Assembly (NCBI GenBank): GCA_020632575.1
Contig: JACKFH010000014.1
Coordinates: 17,707 to 81,706 of the forward strand
From: Candidatus Omnitrophota bacterium
GTDB lineage: Bacteria > Hinthialibacterota > Hinthialibacteria > OLB16
Direction: 5' to 3'
Length of the DNA stretch: 64,000 nt
Part shown: positions 25,001 through 34,589 of the stretch, in pieces
Numbering within the stretch: the stretch's first letter is position 1
Layout of the letters: each line of letters begins with the position of its first letter
Notes under the pieces: model-generated
The model's input: only the letters and a program-made list of their open reading frames with translations
Told to the model about the DNA's origin: nothing
The model's database searches: none
Translations under genes and position numbers: made by a program

Positions 25001-28000
25001 GGGACGGTTAGGGATTCTAACGGGACGCCTCAGCCAGGGATCAATGTCCGAGCATCCAGCGGCCAAAGTTATTTCTACCGGACGAACAAGTTCGGAAAGT
25101 TCCTGATCGGCGGAGTGAACGCGGGGACATACACGATCGATTTACCGGACTACGCTGATGACTCGACATCTCTTGAGAACGTGACTATCGCGGCGGGCGA
25201 AACCATCGGAGATCTGGACTTCACCATCGATAAATCCCTCGGATTTGTTTCTGGGACGGTCACGGATTCGAATGGCGATCCGGTCCCCGGTCCTTTTGTC
25301 AGCGGAAACGGAGTCAATTACGACTATCGGTACGAAGATGGATATGGCCAATACGGTCTCTGTGGAATCGAAACGCCCCAGACCTTCAAGGTCAGCGTCT
25401 CGGAGTCCGGTTATGTCAATCAATATTACAACAACAAACCGAGTGAGGAGGAGGCGGACTCGGTCACGGTGGCGACCTCGGGCGAGGTTCCGAATATCGA
25501 CTTCGTTTTGGAGCGAGGCGAATCGATCTCGGGTCGTGTGACGGATTTCCATGGACGGCCCCTTCAAAATGGATCGGTCGCCGTGTCAAAGACAGACGGA
25601 ACCTCCTCGAAGTACCCAAACTTGGATGTGCTTGGAAACTACTCGGCTCAAGGCTTAACCCCGGGCGAGTACACAGCCCAGTATTCGTCGGGCAATTACT
25701 ATCAAGAGTTTTATAACAACCGACGCACTTCCTCCGAGGCGGACACGATCCAGGTTGTTGCGAACACACCGGTGACCGGCGTCGACTTTCAAGTCGGCTT
25801 GGGCGGCACAGTGTCTGGAGTCATCACGGACGCTTCGGGGACGCCTTACACCTCGGGTTCCGTTTACGCCTATCCGACCTCCGATCCACAGACCTCCCTT
25901 CGCAACTCGAGTTTGAACGCCACAGGCGAGTATCGGATCGACAGGCTTCCTCCAGGCGACTATTTCATCCAAGCGCAAATCAGCGGGCGACCTCGCGTGT
26001 TCTACGATTCCGCTTATTCGACTCAGTCGGCGATGAGCGTGGGGGTGACAGAGAACAATGACACCACCGGGATCGATATTACGGTCCCATCCTCAGCCGA
26101 GGCCGGCACGATTTCGGGTCGAACCACTGACGAGAATGGAGACCCGCTCACCCTACAGGTGCGCGCAACGGGGGTGGACGGGTATTCGGGGAATTATTAC
26201 GCGACCCCCGATTCAAATGGCGATTACACGATAACGGGAGTGCCCCCCGGGGCCTATGTGGTTTCGCTGACGCAATCCAACACCCCCCAATTTTACTATG
26301 GCGGAACCTACAATCAGGCGACGGCGACCCGAGTTGAGATTACTCCCGGTGAAATGACGACCGGCATCGATATCCAAACGCTGGACCGCATGTTCGGAAC
26401 CATCTCGGGAACGGTTCGAGACACGATGAGCAATCCCCTCGGAGGAGTCGATATCGAATTGTCCGGGGAGGGAGTCTACCTGTCGACCACATCCGGGAGC
26501 GATGGCTCGTACACCTTTTCGGCCGTGTTCCCCCAGGGGGGGTACCAAATGTCCGCCACGCTTCCGGGATACTTTCCGAAAGAGGTCCTGAATATTTCAG
26601 TCGCCCCGAATGGAACCGTCACTCAAGACATCACGCTCCAAGGGTTTACCCCCGGGTCCTTGATCGGAAAGGTTTACGATCAAGACGGTTATCCTGTCAG
26701 CAGCGTGTCGATTTACGTTGATGGAATCGATGTCAATTATGACCTCTCGTCCACCTCGGACTCTTTTGGAGATTACCGTTTCGATTTACTTCCAACCGGG
26801 ACGTTTCAATTGGATCTTTCCAAGTCGGGATACCAGTACACGACGATTTCTCCGGTCTCCGTGGCCGCTGGGAACACGACTGTGCGCGATGTGACTATGG
26901 AGGAACCCGCGGGTTCCGGGTCAATCTCCGGAACGGTGTTCGACGCGAGCGGCAATCCAACGGCGGGAGTTCGTGTTCAAGTGAGCAGCCCGACCTATCG
27001 CCAAGTCACGACTCGTCTTGATGGGACCTACCGACTAAACGGTCTCAACCCGGGAACCTACTCGGTCATGCTGCCCAACGAGGAGGGCGATCCGACACAA
27101 GGCAACATTCAGGTGATGGCCGACCAGAACACTCCAAATGTGAATTTCAATTTGGATTTCACCTACGGAACGATATCGGGAACAATTCGCAATCGAATGG
27201 CGCAACCCCTGCCAGGCGCCAATGTTCGAGCCGACGCTGTCGGTCATAGTTTCTATCCGGATTCGGTCACCTCGGGTTCGAGCGGCCTCTATATTATGAC
27301 CCGAGTCAATAACGGTGGTGGGAAGGATTACCGCGTTTACGCCAATCGGGACGGATTTGTCGAAACGTTCTTTGCGGACAGTCTCACTTCCAGCGGCGCG
27401 ACAACTGTGACGATTCCCGACGGGGGTTCGGTTGAAGACATCGACATCGTTCTCGGCCCCGGGGCAATTGTCAGCGGAAGCGTTGTTGACGGCGACACCT
27501 CCCTCCCCATCTCTTCAGGAAGCGTGGTTTTCAATCGCGGGGATCTCTCCGAATACATTTCGATTAATAACGGGTCTTATCGAACCAATATTCTCCCGCC
27601 CGGCGAATTTCGGGTTTCGACTTCGATTTCAGGATATTCCACCGAGTATTACGACAACGTCGGTTATCAAAGCGACGCCACGGTCCTGACGATCGCGGAG
27701 GGGGAAACGATTGATGGGATCGATTTCACTCCGAGCCGCTCGGCCTCGATTAGCGGCATGGTGGTTGACGAATCGGGCACGGCTTATACCTCCGGATCGG
27801 TTCGAGCTTACGAAATCTCACGGAGTCCAAGCGAATACACCTCCGCGAACCTTTCAGGGGGCGAGTACACGCTGTCCAATCTGGTCGCGGGACAGTATTA
27901 CGTTTTCGTTCTGATTTCCGGAAAGCCTTCCGTCTTTTACCCCAGCGCATTCAGCGCGGGCGACGCCCAAACAGTCAGTGTTTCGGGAGGCCAAGCCCGG

Positions 28001-31000
28001 ACGGGAATCGATATCACGGTTCCCTCCTCGATCGAGAACGGCTCGATTTCGGGGACCGTGCTAAGCCGGTTCGGGACTGTCGACAGTTCCATTCGAGTTC
28101 GGGTCATTGGAGTTGACGGAACAAGTTACAACAACACCTCCAACCTGGACGAGAACGGAAACTATCTCGCCGAGAATCTCCTTCCCGGGACTTATATTGT
28201 TGGTCTCGTCGACGGGAGCTACCCGGTTTACTACTACGGCGGGGTTTACAGCATGGACTCGGCGACTCGGGTGACGGTCGCTCCGGGTCAGGATCGAACC
28301 GGAATCGACATCATGGCGACCGAGTTCCCACAGGCGACGCTAACGGGAATTGTCCAGACTCAAGGTGGAACTCCAATCCCGGGGGCGGAAGTCCGACTCG
28401 AAATGGGATCCATCACTTACAATACGACCTCTGGATCCGATGGATCGTATGTGTTCAAAAACATCCTGCCCGGAGCGGATTATGAGATTCGAGCTGGAGC
28501 GAGGGGTTATTACGATTCCCCCCTCGAGCCGATCGTCCTCATCGAAAATCAGACCAGCAATTACAATCTCACCCTGGATCCTTACGAGATGACGTCAGTG
28601 ATGGGGCATGTGGAAAACGCCTCGGGGTATCCACTGAATAACGCCAACCTGAACCTTTACGGCGACAATCTTTCGAGTTCGCGGTACCTCAACACCGACG
28701 ATTTCGGGAACTACCTCTTCGATAACCTCCCGCCTGGAAATTATTCGATCGGAGTTTCCAGCAGCGGCTACACCAGTCAAAATGTCGGTGGAATCGGTAC
28801 CACGCCCGGGTCTCCCACCATCCGGAATTTCGTCCTCGAATATGATCCGAATTATGGCGTAGTCGAGGGAACGGTGACCGATTCTGAGGGTAATCCAGCG
28901 TATGGCATCCTGGTTCGGAGCAGCAATTCTCGATCCACGACCACCCAATTGGACGGGACCTATCAATTGACCAATCTATCGGCGGGAACCTATTCGATTT
29001 CCCTGCCCAACGAGAACGATTCCGGCAATCCGATGATGGAAAACGTGATAGTGGTGGCCGATGAGACAACATCGGGAATCGATTTCACCCTAACAGTGGC
29101 TTATGGAACCATCTCGGGAACGGTCATGGATACGGTTGGGACGCCGATTTCCGACGCGAATGTCGATCCAGATCCGATTGATCACGATTTCTACCCTTCG
29201 AATGTCTATTCCGGCTTCGACGGAAACTTCATCATCGGCCGCCTCCGAACCGATGGCGGGCGGGATTATCGCTTCGCCGCCTCGAAGGATGGATATGTGA
29301 AGACTTATTATGAGGACGCCATCGATCAGAATTTGGCGACAGTCATCCACTTGAATCAGGGAGACTCCTTCTCACCCGCCCCCATCCAGCTGCAAACCGC
29401 CGCCCGAATCTCCGGCAAAGTGAGCGAGGAGGGCACAGGTCGACTGATCAATACCGGCGGAGTTCGAGCTCAATTGCCCGACGGTTCCCAGAGTTTTTAC
29501 GCCTCGCTCAACAACACGGGCGATTACCTCTTCGATGAACTCCCGGGCGGAGATTATCAGGTCTACACATCGATCTCCAATTACGTGACCGAGTACTATC
29601 AAGAGAGCGCCAATCGGGACGACGCGGACATCCTAACTGTCGCATCTGGGGATATCGTTGAAGGAATCGATCTGACTCCGGCTCGCGCGGGGGGCATTTC
29701 CGGAACTGTCCTGGACGCCTCCGGCAACGCGATCGCCTCGGGCACTGTCTACACCTACCCGGTGGGTGGGACCACCAGCGACCAGTCGTCGAGGAGCATT
29801 GGAAGTTCCGGAGAATTCGCATTCACCAACGTGGCCCCGGGACAGCATTATGTTTATGCGGTCGTGTCGGGCAAACCCTCGGTCTTTTTCGGAAACACCT
29901 TTTTCCAGGATGAAGCGACCCCAGTGACGGTGTCCGGTGGCCTGACCGCCACTGGAACCAATATCACGGTTCCCAATGAGTTCCAAAACGGTTCCATTTC
30001 GGGGAGTGTCACCAACCTGTTCGGCGAGCCCTATCCGAATCTGAACATGACGATCTCGGGCGTCGACGGAACGAGCAACAATGTGAACCCCCGCACCGAT
30101 TCGGAAGGGAACTACAGCGGGACGAGTCTCCTACCCGGGTTATACACCGTGGCAATCCGCGAATCGGGACGACCCAACTACTATTATGGGAAGACCTACG
30201 ACCAGGACATGGCGACTCGTGTGAAGGTCGAAGAGGGGATGGAAACACCCAATATCGATATCATGGCCCCTCAACGCAATGACGGGTCGGTCCGTGGTCT
30301 GGTTAAGAACCTCTCGGGCCAACTCCTGAATGGGGTCCAGGTTCAACTCCAAGGCAATTCGGTCTACCAAAGCGACACAACCGGACCCGACGGATTGTTC
30401 CTATTTCCTTTTGTGCCGGGGGGAGATTACGAGCTGACAGCCACGGCTCCCGGATACCTCTCGGCGGAAGCGGATGTGACGGTTCAATCCGGAAGGCTCA
30501 ACGCGGGAACAATCATCACGATGGAAGCGTTCACCGGAGGGGCGATCGCCGGCATGGTGACCGATGTCTCCGGTAACCCCCTCGAGGATGCGAATGTGAA
30601 TATCTCGCACAGCCAATATGGGTATCTCGGAAACGCTCAGACCACTCGCTATGGAGACTACTATTACGACAACCTCCCTCCAGGAACCTATTCGCTCAGC
30701 TCGAGTTCGAGTGGATACGACTCGGAGAACCGAAGTAACGTGTCGATTCCCGAAGGCGGCATGGCGAACGAGGATTTCGCCCTGGCCGCGAGATCGAATG
30801 TGGGTCGTGTTTCGGGGACGGTGATCGGCGCGAATGGCCGCGGAGTTTACCGGATCCAAGTGCGAAGCGAGGGACCCTCCAGTCGGACAACGTACACTTA
30901 CCCCGACGGGACCTATATTCTGTCCAACCTGAGCGCGGGAACCTATCGAATCTACCTTCAGAACGAGACCGGTCCGACGATCGAGAATCTGAATGTCCAA

Positions 31001-32086
31001 GTGACCAATGGCGAGACGACCGGAGGCGTCGATTTCGCACTCGACCAGTCCTACGGCGCCGTGAGCGGAACGGTATTCGAGAAAGGCGCCGTCAATCCGG
31101 TTCGGAAAGGCAGCGTCCGGGGAGATGTTTTCGAGACCGGCGGATACATCGACGAAGCGGATATTGGGAGCCAAGGGAACTACATCATTGGCCGTGTTCC
31201 GATAGACGCCACGGGCGGAGTGCGCGCGCGAGCGACCGCCGATGGGTATGCGTCGGTTTATTGGATGGACAGTCCGATATTGGAGACCGCCAACGCGGTG
31301 ACACTCGACGCCTCCGGAGACGCGGGGGGGATCGATTTCGGCCTTGATTTCGAGGCATCCCTTTTTGGCCGAATCACCGATTTCTTCGGGACGCCAATCA
31401 AGAACTCGAATGCAAACGCCACTCTCCTCGAAGCATCGGGCGGGATCTCTTTTTCGGATTCGGTCAACGCCAACGGTTGGTACGAAATCCCACAACTTCC
31501 GGGGGGCGATTACCGACTCCGCTTCAGCGCCTCTTATTTCACGACTCAATACTATAACGGGGTCCCCGATCTTGCCTCCGCCGAATTGATTACGCTGCCG
31601 ATCGGCGGGTCTGAGCAATTCGACGCGGTCCTCAATCCGAACACCGCCATTGGAGGGATAGTGACCGATGCTTCAGGGAACCCGGTCACCAACGCCTTTG
31701 TCGATCTTTATCGGGTGGGCGACCTGAACCCCTCGCGTCTCTATGTGAACGGGAACGGTCAGTACTCGTTCCAAGGGATCGCACCCGGCGATTACCGGTT
31801 ACGAGCCTATTCGCCGGATTACGCGCCTCGGTGGTGGTTGGGGCAGACCTCCGCGACCTCGGCCACCATTCTCACGCTCGAATCGAATGAAATCCGGGGC
31901 GGCATCGATTTCGTTTTCTCTTCAAGATCCTCGAATGTGTACGACCTGATCGCGGATGGAACGATCGATGCTTTCGACCTGATCGAATTGCTGGGATTGG
32001 GAACGGATTCCGCGAGCACCTTTTTCGATTTCTCGCAGTACTGGATGAGCACGACTTCAAAGTCTTTCCGGGTTGAGAATGAATGA
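22001..32086 (+). CDS. Giant secreted modular protein: Ig-like carboxypeptidase-regulatory modules with a nested propeller
   Basis: A 3361-residue protein with a Sec signal (MNRLNSAVVRFFFPLLLASI to SNAA). It is made of about 32 modules of 85-100 residues of the carboxypeptidase-D-regulatory/SdrD-B type. A typical module reads GTVSGVITDASGTPYTSGSV followed by YRIDRLPPGDYFIQA and GIDITV. Residues about 243-547 are a beta-propeller of the two-component-regulator type (GGLWFATEEGVMSI, VEWIGTSNGIYV, VWIATTSGIAHY), set inside the third module. From residue 628, four ordered blocks of seven modules repeat. The C-terminus holds a dockerin-like half-site (ADGTIDAFDLIELL) and FFDFSQYWM. I infer a long, rod-like surface or matrix protein; there is no catalytic domain. 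The frame is intact over 10 kb. Confidence 0.9.
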   Translation: MNRLNSAVVRFFFPLLLASIGFIPIESNAAGELSGVVRNATGDPLIGAYVYARNPMTSQTYADYTDMSGLFEIMNMTAGEYRVRADYVGYQGAYHDGSTYEEDEPATVTVSDGTTTSGVDIMLPDGASISGKVTVQSSGLPVTNQYIPIDYRNSPNIWWSPYSYTDLMGNYQIGGLPDRDDYIIGVAATGYISDYYPGVIDYDDAEPLAITGGMDLTGIDLELTEGGVLRVAAYLESGLPVVQVGNPQILSNVFNRIAKDGSGGLWFATEEGVMSIIGSATRGIHPYNSDLPGEIVRDLSISPTDTKFYATDKGVGRQTAMGSVEAFTTANSNLPYNDCTAIQAVSDSSVFIASPTGDFTVWNGSTTFTNHTYSDRGEPSASDIQCLAYDSTDGEILIGTESNGMTIYNIGGGSFSRFTTADGLPQNQVNAIAVTGPGVEWIGTSNGIYVRDPGGPDTTYQMADGLPGDNVQDIHIVSATQVWIATTSGIAHYDNGSFTTYTTSNSGLASNNCRSILDFDGDIYIGSSNGLDILSNGSFQHYSRQNWYVSASLYDPSTDYFASGGSSNSIDFDIQGLPTGNYRVQISASGYPSQYFDGVANQEDATLIPVQQGMETAERYAFIIESYGGIEGTVEDSMGNPTTSGTVSFYQPGANSQVASANVSGGVFQTTNLIEGGYYAVYTQSGLPSVFYPNAYDIADAQIIQVTSGQTTSGIGIVLPAASENGTISGRILDSSGNPYPFVSMSLTGVFGTSQNGYTTADKDGAYTFTNVTPGVHRISGSPFGLPPLYYSSSFDQQNFDPVGVDSGEDVAGIDLQVPTYTAGSLFGIIVDGGGNPVSGAEVGIYGGFNYPAQTTGSDGLFSFQNLPPFPGYSVFGRKTNHIPVEMANLALASGDNIGPVTLTLDEYTPTSLSGQVMDASGNRILDANLYFYDNDTNYQVSVRTDWEGRYMVADFPPGSGSVNCYASGFSSYNSAFNLSPGSNTKDIVLVQDTSRGNLWGTVRDSNGTPQPGINVRASSGQSYFYRTNKFGKFLIGGVNAGTYTIDLPDYADDSTSLENVTIAAGETIGDLDFTIDKSLGFVSGTVTDSNGDPVPGPFVSGNGVNYDYRYEDGYGQYGLCGIETPQTFKVSVSESGYVNQYYNNKPSEEEADSVTVATSGEVPNIDFVLERGESISGRVTDFHGRPLQNGSVAVSKTDGTSSKYPNLDVLGNYSAQGLTPGEYTAQYSSGNYYQEFYNNRRTSSEADTIQVVANTPVTGVDFQVGLGGTVSGVITDASGTPYTSGSVYAYPTSDPQTSLRNSSLNATGEYRIDRLPPGDYFIQAQISGRPRVFYDSAYSTQSAMSVGVTENNDTTGIDITVPSSAEAGTISGRTTDENGDPLTLQVRATGVDGYSGNYYATPDSNGDYTITGVPPGAYVVSLTQSNTPQFYYGGTYNQATATRVEITPGEMTTGIDIQTLDRMFGTISGTVRDTMSNPLGGVDIELSGEGVYLSTTSGSDGSYTFSAVFPQGGYQMSATLPGYFPKEVLNISVAPNGTVTQDITLQGFTPGSLIGKVYDQDGYPVSSVSIYVDGIDVNYDLSSTSDSFGDYRFDLLPTGTFQLDLSKSGYQYTTISPVSVAAGNTTVRDVTMEEPAGSGSISGTVFDASGNPTAGVRVQVSSPTYRQVTTRLDGTYRLNGLNPGTYSVMLPNEEGDPTQGNIQVMADQNTPNVNFNLDFTYGTISGTIRNRMAQPLPGANVRADAVGHSFYPDSVTSGSSGLYIMTRVNNGGGKDYRVYANRDGFVETFFADSLTSSGATTVTIPDGGSVEDIDIVLGPGAIVSGSVVDGDTSLPISSGSVVFNRGDLSEYISINNGSYRTNILPPGEFRVSTSISGYSTEYYDNVGYQSDATVLTIAEGETIDGIDFTPSRSASISGMVVDESGTAYTSGSVRAYEISRSPSEYTSANLSGGEYTLSNLVAGQYYVFVLISGKPSVFYPSAFSAGDAQTVSVSGGQARTGIDITVPSSIENGSISGTVLSRFGTVDSSIRVRVIGVDGTSYNNTSNLDENGNYLAENLLPGTYIVGLVDGSYPVYYYGGVYSMDSATRVTVAPGQDRTGIDIMATEFPQATLTGIVQTQGGTPIPGAEVRLEMGSITYNTTSGSDGSYVFKNILPGADYEIRAGARGYYDSPLEPIVLIENQTSNYNLTLDPYEMTSVMGHVENASGYPLNNANLNLYGDNLSSSRYLNTDDFGNYLFDNLPPGNYSIGVSSSGYTSQNVGGIGTTPGSPTIRNFVLEYDPNYGVVEGTVTDSEGNPAYGILVRSSNSRSTTTQLDGTYQLTNLSAGTYSISLPNENDSGNPMMENVIVVADETTSGIDFTLTVAYGTISGTVMDTVGTPISDANVDPDPIDHDFYPSNVYSGFDGNFIIGRLRTDGGRDYRFAASKDGYVKTYYEDAIDQNLATVIHLNQGDSFSPAPIQLQTAARISGKVSEEGTGRLINTGGVRAQLPDGSQSFYASLNNTGDYLFDELPGGDYQVYTSISNYVTEYYQESANRDDADILTVASGDIVEGIDLTPARAGGISGTVLDASGNAIASGTVYTYPVGGTTSDQSSRSIGSSGEFAFTNVAPGQHYVYAVVSGKPSVFFGNTFFQDEATPVTVSGGLTATGTNITVPNEFQNGSISGSVTNLFGEPYPNLNMTISGVDGTSNNVNPRTDSEGNYSGTSLLPGLYTVAIRESGRPNYYYGKTYDQDMATRVKVEEGMETPNIDIMAPQRNDGSVRGLVKNLSGQLLNGVQVQLQGNSVYQSDTTGPDGLFLFPFVPGGDYELTATAPGYLSAEADVTVQSGRLNAGTIITMEAFTGGAIAGMVTDVSGNPLEDANVNISHSQYGYLGNAQTTRYGDYYYDNLPPGTYSLSSSSSGYDSENRSNVSIPEGGMANEDFALAARSNVGRVSGTVIGANGRGVYRIQVRSEGPSSRTTYTYPDGTYILSNLSAGTYRIYLQNETGPTIENLNVQVTNGETTGGVDFALDQSYGAVSGTVFEKGAVNPVRKGSVRGDVFETGGYIDEADIGSQGNYIIGRVPIDATGGVRARATADGYASVYWMDSPILETANAVTLDASGDAGGIDFGLDFEASLFGRITDFFGTPIKNSNANATLLEASGGISFSDSVNANGWYEIPQLPGGDYRLRFSASYFTTQYYNGVPDLASAELITLPIGGSEQFDAVLNPNTAIGGIVTDASGNPVTNAFVDLYRVGDLNPSRLYVNGNGQYSFQGIAPGDYRLRAYSPDYAPRWWLGQTSATSATILTLESNEIRGGIDFVFSSRSSNVYDLIADGTIDAFDLIELLGLGTDSASTFFDFSQYWMSTTSKSFRVENE
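23882..31639 (+). repeat. Four super-repeat units of about 1.92-1.95 kb inside the giant gene
   Basis: Unit borders at equivalent residues are 23882, 25802, 27740, 29687 and 31640, giving periods of 1920, 1938, 1947 and 1953 bases. Each unit holds seven distinguishable modules in fixed order. Marker motifs recur once per unit: GLPSVFYPNAY/GRPRVFYDSAY/GKPSVFYPSAF/GKPSVFFGNTF; YYYGGVYSMDSATRV and its relatives; and LPDYADD/LPNEEGD/LPNENDS/LQNETGP. The similarity is clear in protein and weak in DNA. Confidence 0.85.
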
Positions 32087-32167
32087 GGATTGCCGAGCCA
32101 GTGGGGCGATAAGCGACTTCTCTCGGCGGAAACCTTTGGATGAGACGGCCACCCCCGTGGTTATCAT

Positions 32168-34495
32168 CTATGGGGAGAGGTCCTCGGAGGTGATGAAGGA
32201 GAGCGAGGAAGGATAATTGTTTTCACTTGTCCCTTGATGGAGGCGAATCGATTTGAGTTCGAATTCAGCCGGTTCGGGGATCGAGATATCCTGGACATAG
32301 GCCAAGCCTCGATCATTGCCGGCTTGGTCGAATTTGATTTGCACCGCAGCGACCTCGAGTTCGGAAAAGGTGAAACGGACCTCCCTGCCGTCTTCAAGGA
32401 TTTCTCTCCGCAAGGTCATCGGAGATCGAAAATTCGGTTGATTGTCCTGTCGTAACTGAAGATAGGGGGGAGCGATGTCAATCCGTTCGTTCGGGAGCTG
32501 GCAGATCACACGGTCGATCCTTCTCGGTGCGGCAAATTCGAGTTGGGTCCAGCAAGGAACGCCGGCGGCCCAGTATTTGGGGATCGTGGTCGCCTCGTTG
32601 GTGGTGGGGCGTTCCTTGTCCAAGAGGTACGGGATCGTTTCGTGCCCATTCGGGAAAAAGGAAGCGGAGACCTCGATCTCGTTGTCCGGGAAGAATTCGA
32701 GTTTCGCGTAATCGACTAAACCATAGTGTCTGAAGGTCTCCTCGATGTATTCGCCCTCATCCCTGTCGTAATGGTCCGGGTACTCCCTCGGCGACGCCTC
32801 CCAAATATGGAGCCGAACCTCTCCAGCCGAATTTGGAGTCCAACCGACATAGCAACGATTCGCTCCGACACCCGCTGAGTAAGTGGGAGGGGCGATGGGT
32901 TCATTGTTGGCATCGCGGAGTTCCATTCCGATTTTCCCTTTGGTCACATCCAGCAAGATTTCGAAGAGATGAGGAACGCCCGGCGTTTGGACAGTGGCGG
33001 TGACAGAGGGAACTTCACGGTGAATACCCACCTCCAGAAGGCTCGATTCGGTCCAACTCTCGATCGGTTCGTTCTCGTCGATTCGTGCGAGGTAATCCGA
33101 CTTCCAATTGGCGGCATCCTTCCCGGCGTAAGCAAGGAAAGCGGCGGTTCCGATCGCGGTTGTCAGGACTCCCGCCGCGATGAATCCAAGAATCCAAAGT
33201 TCTGTCCGAAGACCGTTCTCCCACCCGGAGGAATCGGGCAATTCCTGATTGGAGACGCCGATCAGGCGAAGCGACGAGAGAAAGAAAGCGGCGAAAGGGA
33301 GCAGCAGCAAAGAGCCAGCGACATAATAGGCTGCGTGGGTGGCGAGGAGAGGCACGACGCATAGTGAGAAATAGAGATACCCCATAAACAGAAGGAAGGC
33401 GTCCCATTTCTTCCAGATGAACGAAAGAACGATGCCGGCCCACCCCATGAGGAAGATCGTCCAAGCGACCGTTTTCGCGGTTTGATCGCGAAGGCCGAAT
33501 CCGACGAAGAACCAATCCTGATAGCCCACGAGAACTTTGTGGGTGCGCATCCAGAGAGTCTTCAAATAGTAGCCAGGATTCTCATCGATCCGAGCAAGGG
33601 CGCGGTGTTTGATCACCGCCATGTAGTCATCGGTGCTGGTGTACATGTCGATTCCGGGGCTGACTCGACCGGCCTCCTCGTTGCCCTCGGTGTCGAGTCC
33701 GGTGAGGCCATAAGGGTTGGGAAATTCGCCGAGTCCCACATAAAGAGCGTGCCAGACCTGGTGCGAGGGATTCCCCATCGCCACCTTTAGACTGAGGTTT
33801 CCGACCATCACGACCGCGAGGAAGAGAAGACCGAGAAGGAGACCTCGCCGCTTGCCATATTTGACGAACAGGAAGAAACCGATCAGGAAGGCGAAGGGTC
33901 CGAAAACCGATCGGACGGTGTTGGCAAAGAGAAAGAAGAGTCCGACTAGGAGGACAATGACGGTTTGCGCGATCCAATGACGGGGCAACAGGAGAATCCA
34001 GCTGATAATGAGAAGCGCGAATTGCACGACCAGAACATGGTTGTTCGAGTGCGCGATCTGGATGGGGACGGGGAGGTAGAGGGCATACAGGATCCCCGCG
34101 ATTATGCCGGTCGTTCGGTTAAAGACTCGGGAGAGCGCGAGGATCAAAAACAGGAGAGCGAGAAGATCGAGATAAACGGTGGCGGTCTGTAGAGATGAAA
34201 GAGTGGTCTCGCCGGTGAGACTCCAGACCGACGCGATGTAGATGGCGAATCCGGTGTCGTCCGCGTTGTAACCTCCGGTCTCGGAACCGAACAGACCCGA
34301 GAACCCTTGTCCCTTGAGAATCTTCCTCGCATCGACCATCGCGGTCTGGGTCCGGGACGAGGCCTCGAGAAGTCCTTTGTTGTCCTCATAGATGGCGAGG
34401 ATGTGAAATCTGACCCATGCGGCGAGAGCGAGGGCAAGGAGAACGCCGATAGCATAGAGAATATGGCCGACGAGAGATGACTTGGTTTGATTCAT
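32168..34495 (-). CDS. Multi-pass membrane protein, GT-C-like glycosyltransferase with C-terminal beta-sandwich
   Basis: A 775-residue protein. About ten to twelve hydrophobic helices fill residues 10-480; the first lumenal loop holds RFHILAIYEDNKG, and further on are LYALYLPVPIQIAHSNNHVL and several LLLG-rich helices. Then comes a soluble region (about 500-740) with a discoidin/F5-8C-like beta pattern (GVPCWTQLEFAAPRRIDRVI, VRFTFSELEVAAVQIKFDQ). The membrane part resembles lipid-linked-sugar glycosyltransferases of the GT-C (PMT/ArnT) fold. I see no unmistakable catalytic Asp-Glu pair, so the transferase role is inferred. It is a single gene on the minus strand, convergent with the giant gene. 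Confidence 0.65.
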   Translation of the reverse strand: MNQTKSSLVGHILYAIGVLLALALAAWVRFHILAIYEDNKGLLEASSRTQTAMVDARKILKGQGFSGLFGSETGGYNADDTGFAIYIASVWSLTGETTLSSLQTATVYLDLLALLFLILALSRVFNRTTGIIAGILYALYLPVPIQIAHSNNHVLVVQFALLIISWILLLPRHWIAQTVIVLLVGLFFLFANTVRSVFGPFAFLIGFFLFVKYGKRRGLLLGLLFLAVVMVGNLSLKVAMGNPSHQVWHALYVGLGEFPNPYGLTGLDTEGNEEAGRVSPGIDMYTSTDDYMAVIKHRALARIDENPGYYLKTLWMRTHKVLVGYQDWFFVGFGLRDQTAKTVAWTIFLMGWAGIVLSFIWKKWDAFLLFMGYLYFSLCVVPLLATHAAYYVAGSLLLLPFAAFFLSSLRLIGVSNQELPDSSGWENGLRTELWILGFIAAGVLTTAIGTAAFLAYAGKDAANWKSDYLARIDENEPIESWTESSLLEVGIHREVPSVTATVQTPGVPHLFEILLDVTKGKIGMELRDANNEPIAPPTYSAGVGANRCYVGWTPNSAGEVRLHIWEASPREYPDHYDRDEGEYIEETFRHYGLVDYAKLEFFPDNEIEVSASFFPNGHETIPYLLDKERPTTNEATTIPKYWAAGVPCWTQLEFAAPRRIDRVICQLPNERIDIAPPYLQLRQDNQPNFRSPMTLRREILEDGREVRFTFSELEVAAVQIKFDQAGNDRGLAYVQDISIPEPAEFELKSIRLHQGTSENNYPSSLSFITSEDLSP

Positions 34496-34589
34496 TTCGA
34501 TATTGGTTTTGCCGATTCGAATTCAGCCACTTTGGATCGATCCGCTTTCGATCCACCACATCGGGCGGGCGGCTATCGACCCAACGATA

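Noticed and set aside
30401..31618. Minus-strand open frame of 405 codons within the giant gene
   Set aside because: Same reason; its sequence mirrors the repeated modules and has no family resemblance.
22001..32086. Assembly collapse or duplication as the source of the repeats in the giant gene
   Set aside because: The four units differ strongly in DNA and in length, so they are not copies created by assembly.
22001..32086. Diversity-generating retroelement target
   Set aside because: No reverse transcriptase, no template repeat and no adenine-biased variable region were seen.
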